A DNA stretch of 64,000 nt from CBDESM01 sp965205165 (GTDB lineage: Bacteria > Chloroflexota > Dehalococcoidia > Bin125), in contig OZ242037.1 in NCBI GenBank assembly GCA_965205165.1, positions 1,240,001 through 1,304,000 on the forward strand, read 5' to 3'. The translations under genes were made by a program, and so were the position numbers. Positions 9,365 through 16,881 of the stretch are shown here, piece by piece. How positions within the stretch are numbered: the first letter of the stretch is position 1; each line of letters starts with the position of its first letter. The notes beneath the pieces are model-generated. The model did no database searches. It was given only the letters and a program-made list of their open reading frames with translations, and was not told the DNA's origin.

Positions 9365-10039
9365 CTACCGCAAATAGAACGCCATCCCCTGCAGCTCCAT
9401 GACGGGGTCGATCCGGCGCAGCAGGATGCCTTCGGGGACCGTGGTCGTGATCGGGGCGTAGCTGAGGATGGCTTGAACGCCGCCTTTGACGAGCATCTCG
9501 ATAACGCGCTGGGCTTCGCGGCCGGGGACGGCGACGATGCCGATGCGGACGTCGTTCGCCGCCAGGAACTGCGGGAGATCGTCGATGTGGCTGATCTCCA
9601 CGCCGTCGATCTTGCGGCCCACTTGGCGCTTGTCCGAGTCGAAACCGCGGACGACGCGGAAGCCCTGCTGGGGGAAGCCGCCGTAGCGCAGCACCGCGCC
9701 GCCGAGCTGGCCGACGCCGACCAGCACCATCGCCTGCTCCGGCCCGTCGAGGCCGAGGATCGCGCGGAGGCGGCCGTGCAGATCCGCCGCGTCGTAGCCG
9801 CGCCCCTGCCGCCCCATCCGCCCGAAGTAGGCGAAATCCTTGCGAATCTGCGCCGGCGTCACGTCCAGCCGCCGCCCCAGCTCCTGCGAGCTGACGAACT
9901 GCTGCCCCTCCTCGATGATCAGCTCCAGCTCGCGCGCGTAGAGCGGCAGCCGCCGCACCACGATGTCCGGCACGTCGCGCTCCGGCTCCGCCCCGTTCCG
10001 GCTCCGCCCCCCCGCCGCAGGATCACGCTGATTCGTCAT
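9365..10039 (-). CDS. rex: Redox-sensing transcriptional repressor Rex
   Basis: NADH/NAD+-sensing repressor of fermentative and respiratory genes. The 224-residue protein has an N-terminal winged helix: LPLYARELELII, then SSQELGRRLDVTPAQIRKDFAYFGRMGRQGRGYD, the DNA-binding hallmark of the family. The Rossmann core follows with VLVGVGQLGGAVLRY and GFDSDKRQVGRKIDG. The C-terminal helix needed for domain swapping is present (DPVMELQGMAFYLR). The start ATG at 10039 leaves a Pro/Arg-rich leader of about 25 residues before the winged helix. It stands alone, 63 bases from the aldo/keto reductase stop. Confidence 0.93.
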   Translation of the reverse strand: MTNQRDPAAGGRSRNGAEPERDVPDIVVRRLPLYARELELIIEEGQQFVSSQELGRRLDVTPAQIRKDFAYFGRMGRQGRGYDAADLHGRLRAILGLDGPEQAMVLVGVGQLGGAVLRYGGFPQQGFRVVRGFDSDKRQVGRKIDGVEISHIDDLPQFLAANDVRIGIVAVPGREAQRVIEMLVKGGVQAILSYAPITTTVPEGILLRRIDPVMELQGMAFYLR

Positions 10040-10102
10040 GATCCATTCAGGGTATGACCGCTCCGCGCTACGCCCTACCGCCGGCCCGAACCCGCGTCCG
10101 CC

Positions 10103-11086
10103 TCAGAGCACCGCGTCGACCGGATGCGGCACGCCGAAATCCTCCGCCCGCAGCGCGTCCAGCCGCGCCTCGTCCTCGCCCGAAACCGCATCCAGCCCGG
10201 CCGCCGCGATCGCGTCCGCCACTTCCGAAGCCCGGGCGACGCCGGGCACCACCGTCGATGCCGCCGCCGGCTCCAGCGCGTAGCGCACCGCCAGCCGCGA
10301 AATCGTCCGCTCGCCGCCGTCCGCGAGGAAGCGAATCCGCTCCGCCCGCTGCCGGTCCAGCACCGGCAGCGCATCCTCCGCCATCTCGCGGAACAGCTCG
10401 CTGCCCAGCGCCCCGCCCGAATGCGCCCGGATGATGATCGCGCCCAGCCCCAGCTCCTCCGCCAACGGCAGCAGCTGCCCGTGGTCATGCGCCGTAGCGC
10501 CCGCCGGCAGCGGCTTCAGCGCCGACGCGTTGAGCAGGTTGTAGTAGACCTGCACCGCGTCGATCCCGCCCTCCCGCATCACCCGCCGCACTGCCGCCCC
10601 GTCGCCCAGCCCCGTGATCCCGATGAACCGCGCCAACCCCTGTTCATGCAGCGAGCGCAGCGCCTCCAACGCACCGCCGCCGCCGAGCACGTCCTCGACC
10701 GAGACCGCCCCGCGCCACTGCCCGCGCTCGGGCGCGATCGCGTTGTGCAGCTGGATCAGCGCGACCCGCTCGCACCGCAGCCGCTCGAGGCTCGCCGTCA
10801 GCGAGCGCTCCGCCGCCCCCGCGATGTCGCCCAGCTCGTCCTCCGCCAGCCGCACCTTGGTCGCGATCACGACGCGCTCCCGCTCCGCGCCCAGCAGCTC
10901 CCCGATCCGCGACTCCGACAGCCCGTCCAAGTAGCCCGGCGCCGTGTCGATGAAGTTGACCCCCTCTTCCAGTGCCAGCGAAATCGCCGCCCGCGCCTCC
11001 TCCTCCGATGCGCGGCCCAGTCCGTAGCCGCCCAAGCCCACCTCCGACACCATCAGCCCCGTCCGCCCCAAGCGCCTGTATCTCAT
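10103..11086 (-). CDS. Aldo/keto reductase
   Basis: NAD(P)H-dependent oxidoreductase of the aldo/keto reductase superfamily, 327 residues. MRYRRLGRTGLMVSEVGLGG is the standard N-terminus. The catalytic tetrad is visible: Asp in NFIDTAPGY with the following Tyr, Lys in VVIATKVRL, and His in ALIQLHNA. The late STVVPGVARASEV segment binds the cofactor phosphate. The start at 11086 is chosen for this N-terminus and an AAGGTAGGA site upstream; the frame stays open much further upstream without coding character. It is divergent from the 11111 gene with only 24 bases between them. Substrate unknown. Confidence 0.92.
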   Translation of the reverse strand: MRYRRLGRTGLMVSEVGLGGYGLGRASEEEARAAISLALEEGVNFIDTAPGYLDGLSESRIGELLGAERERVVIATKVRLAEDELGDIAGAAERSLTASLERLRCERVALIQLHNAIAPERGQWRGAVSVEDVLGGGGALEALRSLHEQGLARFIGITGLGDGAAVRRVMREGGIDAVQVYYNLLNASALKPLPAGATAHDHGQLLPLAEELGLGAIIIRAHSGGALGSELFREMAEDALPVLDRQRAERIRFLADGGERTISRLAVRYALEPAAASTVVPGVARASEVADAIAAAGLDAVSGEDEARLDALRAEDFGVPHPVDAVL

Positions 11087-11110
11087 CCGTGTCCTACCTT
11101 TCCCCCCGAC

Positions 11111-11887
11111 ATGATCGCACACGACCCCGCGATGGACGTCCGCGCCGCCCTGCCGTCGCTCGCCGACCAGCCCGAGCGCTACCCCGACGCCCGCCCCGCA
11201 GCCGAGCGCCGCCCCTTCCTCTACGCGGCCGGCGAGGCGTGGACGCTCGACGAGGACGAGTCCGGCGCGGCCGTCGCCGGCTGGCTGCGCGGCCGCCGCG
11301 CCCGCATCGGCATCGCCGACCGCGTCGCCGTGCTCGCCGTCGGCTCCAACGCCTACCCGCGCCAGCTCGCCGACAAGTTCGAGGGAACCGACGCCGACGA
11401 CCAGGGCATCGCCGTCGTGCGCGCCGGCGCCCGCGGGCTCGGCATCGCCTTCTGCCCCCTCCTCGCCCGCAAGGGCTACGTCCCCGTCACCCTCGCCGAG
11501 CGCCCCGACGCGCAGCTTTCGACTTGGCTGCAATGGCTCACGCCCGACCAGCTCCAGATCATCAGCGCCAGCGAGGGCGGCCGCTACTCGCTGATCGGCG
11601 GCGAACCCCTCGCCGCCCGCATCCAGCTGCACCCGCGCCTGCCCCGGCCCGAACGCGCCTACGCATGGTGGTTCGACTCCGTCCTCGCCGAAGCCGAGGG
11701 CGGAGATCCCGTCTGGCTCGACCCCTCCGACGGGGGCCAGCAAGCCCGCCTGATCGCCGCCGCCTCGAGCCCGCCGCGCCCCTCGCGCCCGCAATCCCCG
11801 CCTGCCGGCTGGGACGTCGTCGACCGCGGCGCGGAGGAATACTGGGAAGCCCTGCTCGACCGCCCCCGCTATGGACACTCGGCATAA
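11111..11887 (+). CDS. Hypothetical protein with GSNAYPRQLADKF motif
   Basis: A 258-residue protein not assigned to a family. The segment LAVGSNAYPRQLADKFEG resembles the glycine-Ser-Asn strand-turn seen in gamma-glutamylcyclotransferase-fold proteins, but the rest does not let me confirm this. The C-terminal 30 residues are Pro/Ser-rich and probably disordered before a final helical segment (AEEYWEALLD). ATG 11111 is used; ATG 11132 is an alternative. It is divergent from the aldo/keto reductase and ends 70 bases before gyrA, whose promoter overlaps its last codons. Confidence 0.7.
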   Translation: MIAHDPAMDVRAALPSLADQPERYPDARPAAERRPFLYAAGEAWTLDEDESGAAVAGWLRGRRARIGIADRVAVLAVGSNAYPRQLADKFEGTDADDQGIAVVRAGARGLGIAFCPLLARKGYVPVTLAERPDAQLSTWLQWLTPDQLQIISASEGGRYSLIGGEPLAARIQLHPRLPRPERAYAWWFDSVLAEAEGGDPVWLDPSDGGQQARLIAAASSPPRPSRPQSPPAGWDVVDRGAEEYWEALLDRPRYGHSA

Positions 11888-11900
11888 CGGAGGCTAGAAT
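11872..11900 (+). promoter_or_regulatory. Predicted sigma-70-type promoter of gyrA
   Basis: TGGACA (11872-11877) and TAGAAT (11895-11900) are separated by 17 bases. The element lies 57 bases before the predicted gyrA start and overlaps the end of the preceding gene. Confidence 0.55.
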
Positions 11901-11957
11901 CGGGGCAGAGAACCCGCTGCCGATTTCCCCGGCATCGCGAGTGGCAGGGCGTGCATT

Positions 11958-14438
11958 TTGGCGACCGAAACGACCGATCCGATCCAGCCCCGCAGACTCG
12001 TCGACGAGATGAGCTCGGCCTACCTCGATTACGCGATGAGCGTGATCGTCTCCCGCGCCCTGCCCGACGTCCGCGACGGCCTCAAGCCCGTCCAGCGCCG
12101 CATCCTCTACGCCATGAGCGACCTCGGCATGCGCGCCAACCAGCCCTACCGCAAATCCGCCCGCATCGTCGGCGAGGTGCTCGGTAAATATCACCCCCAC
12201 TCCGACCAGCCCGTCTACGACGCCATGGTCCGCATGGCCCAGGATTTCACCCTCCTGCACCCGCTCGTCGACGGACAGGGCAACTACGGCTCGATCGATA
12301 ACGACCCGCCCGCCGCGATGCGCTATACCGAAGCGCGGCTCAGCGCCATCTCCGAAGAACTGCTCACCGACCTCGACAAGGAAACCGTCAATTTCACCCC
12401 CAACTTCGACGAATCGCTCGAAGAACCCTCGGTGCTGCCCGCCCGCGTCCCCAACCTGCTGATCAACGGCGCCGCCGGCATCGCCGTCGCCATGGCCTCC
12501 CGCATCCCGCCCCACAACCTCAACGAAATCGGCGCCGCCCTCAAACTCCTGCTCGAACGCCCCGACGCCTCGACCGCCGATCTGATGACCCATATCCAAG
12601 GCCCCGACTTTCCCAGCGCCGGCCTGCTCTTCGCCGGCGAGGGCCGCGCCAACCTCGAAGAGATGTACCGCAGCGGACGCGGCGGCTTCATCCTGCAAGG
12701 CGTCCACCACGTCGAAGATACATCCTCCGGCAACCGCCAGCAGATCGTATTCACCGAACTCCCCTACCAAGCCAACAAAGTCCGCATCATCGAGCAGATC
12801 GCCGCCCAGGTCCGCGACAAGAAGATCGACGGCATCCGCGACCTCCGCGACGAGTCCGACCGCAACGGCCTGCGCCTCGTCATCGAATTGGGCCGCGACG
12901 GCCAGTACCGCAACATCCTCAACCACCTCTGGAAGTCCACCGACCTCCAACTCAAGTTCGACGGCAATTTCGTCGCCCTCGTCGATGGCAAGCCGCAGAC
13001 GCTGCCGCTGCGCCGCCTGTTGCTCGAATTCATCCGCCACCGCCGCGACATCATCACCAAGCGCTCGCAGTTCGAGCTGAAGGAGGCGCAGGACCGCTTC
13101 CACATCGTCGAAGGCCTGCTCAAGGCGATCGAGGACATCGACGCCGTGATCGCCGCGATCCGCAGCGCCGAATCGGCCGAAGCGGCCAGCGTCGCCCTGC
13201 AAGCCGCCCCGTTCGATCTCTCCGAAGCGCAGGCCCGCGCCGTGCTCAACATGCAGCTCCGCCGCCTCGCCTCGCTCGAACGGATCGAACTCGAAGATGA
13301 GTACGGCGAACTCAAGGAGCGGATCGAGTACCTCGAAGGCCTGCTCGCCGACGGGAAGAAGATCGACGGCGTGATCAGCGAAGATATCGATGAGATCACT
13401 GAAAGCTACGGCACCGAACGCAAGACCAAAGTGATCTCCCGCGATGTGGGCACGCTCGACGAGCTCGACCTGATCGCCCACCAAGCATCCGTGATCACGC
13501 TCACCCGGCAGGGATACATCAAGCGCCAGCCGGTCGATACGTTCCGCTCCCAGCGCCGCGGCGGCGTCGGCGTCACCGGCGGCAAGAACGGCAAGGCTGG
13601 CAGCGACGAAGAGGTCTTCATGCCGGCCCGCATGATCTCCTGCGACACCCACGACACGCTGCTCTTCTTCACCGACCGCGGCCGCGCCTTCGCCCTGCGC
13701 GCATACGAGGTCGAAACCCGCAGCCGCGAATGGCGCGGCATGCCCGTCCGCAACCTGATCGAACTGCAGCTCGACGAACATGTCACCACGATCATCCCGA
13801 TCTCATCGTTCAACGATGACTTCATCATTCTCGGCACCCGCCGCGGCCAAGTGAAAAAGACCCCGCTCGCCCGCTTCGAGCGCGTCCTCCGCTCCGGCGT
13901 CATCGCGTTCAACCTCGATGCCGACGATGAATTGGTCGAAGCGGCCTGCGCCCGCGCCGACGATGACGTGATCGTCGCCTCCAGCCGCGGCCAAGCGCTC
14001 CGCTTCGCCGTCTCGCAGCTGCGCAACGCCTCGCGCATCAGCGGCGGCGTGCGCGCAATCCGCATTCCCGACGACGCGCGCATGATCGGCTTGCAGGTGA
14101 TCCGCGACTCGCTGGAGGTGCTGACCGTCACCCAGGCCGGCTTCGGCAAGCGCACCGATGCGTCCGAGTACTCCACCAAGGGCCGCGCCGGCCTCGGCAT
14201 GATCGGCCACAAGATCTCCGACGAAACGGGCCCGCTCGTCGGAATGCAGGTCGTCGAAGGCCACGAAGATCTCGTCGTCACCTCCGAAACCGGCATGATC
14301 ATCCGCACGACCGTCGGCGAAGTCCGCCAGTGCGGCCGGGCCACCAAGGGCGTGAAGGTGATGCGGGTCGACGACGAAGCCGGCGTCGCCGCCATCGCCG
14401 TCGTCGACACCACCCGCGAGTTCGGCCAGCGCGGCTGA
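11958..14438 (+). CDS. gyrA: DNA gyrase subunit A with altered quinolone-resistance region
   Basis: Type IIA topoisomerase breakage-rejoining subunit, 826 residues. YLDYAMSVIVSRALPDVRDGLKP is followed by the active-site Tyr123 in MRYTEARL. The quinolone pocket reads KYHPHSDQPVYD. Relative to E. coli, Gly81 is Ser82, Ser83 is Gln84 and Ala84 is Pro85; Asp82 and Asp87 are kept. The C-terminal wrapping domain has several beta-pinwheel blades, and its GyrA box reads QRRGGVG, with Val where Lys/Arg is usual. The start is taken as TTG 11958, giving a family-like N-terminus; ATG 12009 is the next option. gyrB is not in the window, so a ParC-like role cannot be fully excluded. Confidence 0.93.
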   Translation: MATETTDPIQPRRLVDEMSSAYLDYAMSVIVSRALPDVRDGLKPVQRRILYAMSDLGMRANQPYRKSARIVGEVLGKYHPHSDQPVYDAMVRMAQDFTLLHPLVDGQGNYGSIDNDPPAAMRYTEARLSAISEELLTDLDKETVNFTPNFDESLEEPSVLPARVPNLLINGAAGIAVAMASRIPPHNLNEIGAALKLLLERPDASTADLMTHIQGPDFPSAGLLFAGEGRANLEEMYRSGRGGFILQGVHHVEDTSSGNRQQIVFTELPYQANKVRIIEQIAAQVRDKKIDGIRDLRDESDRNGLRLVIELGRDGQYRNILNHLWKSTDLQLKFDGNFVALVDGKPQTLPLRRLLLEFIRHRRDIITKRSQFELKEAQDRFHIVEGLLKAIEDIDAVIAAIRSAESAEAASVALQAAPFDLSEAQARAVLNMQLRRLASLERIELEDEYGELKERIEYLEGLLADGKKIDGVISEDIDEITESYGTERKTKVISRDVGTLDELDLIAHQASVITLTRQGYIKRQPVDTFRSQRRGGVGVTGGKNGKAGSDEEVFMPARMISCDTHDTLLFFTDRGRAFALRAYEVETRSREWRGMPVRNLIELQLDEHVTTIIPISSFNDDFIILGTRRGQVKKTPLARFERVLRSGVIAFNLDADDELVEAACARADDDVIVASSRGQALRFAVSQLRNASRISGGVRAIRIPDDARMIGLQVIRDSLEVLTVTQAGFGKRTDASEYSTKGRAGLGMIGHKISDETGPLVGMQVVEGHEDLVVTSETGMIIRTTVGEVRQCGRATKGVKVMRVDDEAGVAAIAVVDTTREFGQRG

Positions 14439-14467
14439 TCCGCTATCCTGATCTGCGAGGAGCAGCC

Positions 14468-14902
14468 ATGGCCATCCGCACCCGACCAATCCGCGACGTC
14501 ATCGTCAACCGCCAGATCGCCGACGAGGCCGCCGCCTTCGACCTCGCCAACACAATCGGCGAGGTCGTGGAGGAGAGCCAGTCCGAGCTCATGACCAAGG
14601 CCGACGGCCGCGCCCTCTTGGCTGAAGTGCGCGAGATGTTCGCGGGCCTCTCGTCCCAAATGACGCAGCTCGAGGCCAAGGTCACGCAACTCGAAGCCAA
14701 GGTCACGAATCTCGATGCCAAGGTCACGAATCTCGAGGCGAAGTTTGACGCGCGGATCACCGAGACGGATGCGAAGAGCGCGGCGCGGGACGCAGAGTCG
14801 AACGCGGAGAACGCCGAGCGGCAGTCGCAGACCTACCGGTTCATCCTGTTCGTCGGCGCTGCCGCGACCACGATCATCTCCCTCGTCGTCGCGTTCACCT
14901 GA
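14468..14902 (+). CDS. Coiled-coil protein with C-terminal membrane anchor
   Basis: A 144-residue protein preceded by a good GAGGAG ribosome-binding site. After an N-terminal helical region it has four consecutive heptads of the form LEAKVTQ/LDAKVTN, continuing into a long charged coiled coil. It ends in one hydrophobic transmembrane helix (FILFVGAAATTIISLVVAF). The layout resembles DUF1640/CCDC90-like proteins that expose a coiled coil and are held in the membrane at the C-terminus. Function unknown. It lies 29 bases after gyrA and may share its transcript. Confidence 0.78.
   Translation: MAIRTRPIRDVIVNRQIADEAAAFDLANTIGEVVEESQSELMTKADGRALLAEVREMFAGLSSQMTQLEAKVTQLEAKVTNLDAKVTNLEAKFDARITETDAKSAARDAESNAENAERQSQTYRFILFVGAAATTIISLVVAFT
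14666..14749 (+). repeat. 21-bp tandem repeat inside coding sequence (4 units)
   Basis: Four 21-base units starting at 14666, 14687, 14708 and 14729. Each encodes one coiled-coil heptad of the form (Q/N)L(E/D)AKVT; the last unit ends FD. The units differ mostly at wobble positions and so are probably an old in-frame expansion. Confidence 0.85.
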
Positions 14903-14970
14903 GCCGCATCCCCGATCGGCTAGCATCTCCCTGAGCGGCCGTGCGCGTTGCCGGCTGCGGGAGTGACCGC

Positions 14971-16056
14971 ATGCGCTTCGGCATCTTCTACGAAATCTCC
15001 GTCCCCCGCCCGTGGGAGAACGACATCGAGCACGAGGTCTACCACCGCTGCCTCGAACAGGTCCGCGTCGCCGATGAAGTCGGCTTCCACTCCGTCTGGG
15101 CCGTCGAGCACCACTTCCTCGAGGAATATTCCCACTGCTCCGCGCCCGAGCTCTTCCTCACCGCCGCCGCGATGCAGACCCAGCAGATCCGCGTCGGCCA
15201 CGGCATCGTCGTCTGCGTCCCCCAGTTCAACCACCCGATCCGCGCCGCCGAGCGCGCCTCCGTGCTCGACATCCTCTCCAGCGGACGCCTCGAATTCGGC
15301 ACCGGCCGCTCCGCCACCTGGACCGAGCTCGGCGGCATGGGCGCCGACCCCGACGAGACCAAGGAGACGTGGGACGAATACGTCCGCACCATCCCGCAGA
15401 TGTGGACCAACGAGCGCTTCGCCTACGAGGGCCGCGCCTTCTCAATGCCCTCCCGCGCCGTCCTGCCCAAGCCCTACCAGAAGCCGCACCCGCCGATGTG
15501 GGTCGCCGTCTCCAGCCCGGGCACCGAGATCGACGCCGCCGAGCGCGGGCTCGGCTCGCTCGGCCTCACCTTCGGCGGCTTCAGCGAGCAGGAACGCAAG
15601 GTCGAGGAATACCGCCGCCGCATCCGCTCCTGCGAACCCGCCGGCGAATTCGTCAACGAGCAGGTCGCCACCGTCAACTTCCTCTACTGCCACCCCGACA
15701 ACGAAACCGGCGTCAAGACCGGCCGCCGCCTCAGCGAGTCCTTCGCTTACCTCGCCGCCCAGCTCCTGCCCGTCCGCGAAGTCCATCCGACCCGTTCCTA
15801 CCCCAACCCCGGCCTGCTCGCCGCCACCCGCCAGCAGGCCGCCCAGAGCCCGGGCGACGCCGGAGCCGCCCCCGAAGGCGTCTGCATCGGCAGCCCCGAA
15901 CGCATCATCGAGCAGCTCAAGCAGTGGGAATCCTGCGGCGTCGACCAGGTCAACTTCCTGCTCAACTGCCTCGAAACCATCCCCCAGCAGGAAGTGCTCG
16001 ACAGCCTCCGCCTCTTCGGCGAAGAGGTCATGCCCCACTTCCGCAACGGCGCATAG
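14971..16056 (+). CDS. LLM-class flavin-dependent oxidoreductase
   Basis: Bacterial luciferase-like flavin monooxygenase, 361 residues. The TIM-barrel hallmarks are present: MRFGIFYEISVPRPW, ADEVGFHSVWAVEHHF, IRVGHGIVVCVPQFNHPIR, and LEFGTGRSATW for flavin binding. Such enzymes use FMNH2 or F420 to oxygenate or reduce organic substrates; which cofactor applies is not clear here. Start at ATG 14971; an upstream in-frame GTG at 14941 adds ten unlikely residues. It precedes an acetoacetate-decarboxylase-like gene on the same strand. This enzyme class is expanded in SAR202-type Chloroflexota. Confidence 0.9.
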   Translation: MRFGIFYEISVPRPWENDIEHEVYHRCLEQVRVADEVGFHSVWAVEHHFLEEYSHCSAPELFLTAAAMQTQQIRVGHGIVVCVPQFNHPIRAAERASVLDILSSGRLEFGTGRSATWTELGGMGADPDETKETWDEYVRTIPQMWTNERFAYEGRAFSMPSRAVLPKPYQKPHPPMWVAVSSPGTEIDAAERGLGSLGLTFGGFSEQERKVEEYRRRIRSCEPAGEFVNEQVATVNFLYCHPDNETGVKTGRRLSESFAYLAAQLLPVREVHPTRSYPNPGLLAATRQQAAQSPGDAGAAPEGVCIGSPERIIEQLKQWESCGVDQVNFLLNCLETIPQQEVLDSLRLFGEEVMPHFRNGA

Positions 16057-16115
16057 CCGCCGTCCCGCCCGTCCCGGCAGAGCCGCGCGCCCCGCGGCAG
16101 TGAGCGAGTGCGCCA

Positions 16116-16868
16116 ATGCCCATCTTCGGAACCGCCGACATCGACCAGTGGCTCGCCCATGCGGCCGACATGCCCGACCTCGCCACCGGCGCCGTCACCC
16201 TCCCCGGCGCCAAAACGCTCTTGGTCATCTACGAAATCGGCGACTCAGACATGGAGCGCCTCGTCCCGCCCGCATTGCACCCGACCATCCCGCCCACCAT
16301 GCACGTGATCGGCATCTCCGTCGACGACTCCCCGCTCGGCTCCTTCACCATCGCCATGATCCGCGTCGGCTGCCGCGCCGCCGTCCGCCCCCGCGGCATC
16401 CCCACCCGCGTCGTCTGCGACGATGAATCCGCCGCCCGCGCCCTCGCCCAGCGCTGGGGCTTCCCCGCCACCGTCGGCGATGTCGTCATGCGCGAACGCT
16501 ACGACCGCGTCGAACTCAGCGTCGACGACGGCGCATCCCTCGCCGCCCAGCTGGTCGACCCCATCCCGATCGGCAACGGCGACCTCCTCTACACCGCCGG
16601 CATGCACGTAGCCAACGTCGCCCACGACGGCACCCCCAAGCCCTGGCTGGTCCAAGTCGACCCCGAATTCGAAGTCAGCAAGGCCGACCGCGGCCAAGCC
16701 CGCATCGACAACTTCGACCCAACCTACTGGAACGCCGACTACCTGACGCCGACCAGCCCCATCGTAGCCAGCTACACCACCGCCAACATCACCCTCCCCA
16801 AAATCCGCTACATCGCCGACCCCTCAAAACCAGCCTTCCAAGGCACCATCACCGTCAACAGGGACTGA
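16116..16868 (+). CDS. Acetoacetate decarboxylase-like protein
   Basis: A 250-residue protein resembling the acetoacetate decarboxylase superfamily. The ordered features are LVPPALHPTIPPTMHVIGISVDD, then SPLGSFTIAMIRVGCR, then VVCDDESAARALAQRWGFP. The last block matches the usual DD-x-A-...-GRE-x-WGFPK stretch but lacks the active-site lysine that normally follows WGFP (here ATVGD). It may therefore be a non-decarboxylating member, for example a hydrolase-aldolase type. It lies 59 bases after the flavin oxidoreductase and 13 before the nuclease/methyltransferase gene. Confidence 0.6.
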   Translation: MPIFGTADIDQWLAHAADMPDLATGAVTLPGAKTLLVIYEIGDSDMERLVPPALHPTIPPTMHVIGISVDDSPLGSFTIAMIRVGCRAAVRPRGIPTRVVCDDESAARALAQRWGFPATVGDVVMRERYDRVELSVDDGASLAAQLVDPIPIGNGDLLYTAGMHVANVAHDGTPKPWLVQVDPEFEVSKADRGQARIDNFDPTYWNADYLTPTSPIVASYTTANITLPKIRYIADPSKPAFQGTITVNRD

Positions 16869-16881
16869 GCGGCGGCCACCG

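Noticed and set aside
10124..11110. Longer N-terminus for the 11111 gene
   Set aside because: This part is antisense to the aldo/keto reductase and Arg/Gln-rich.
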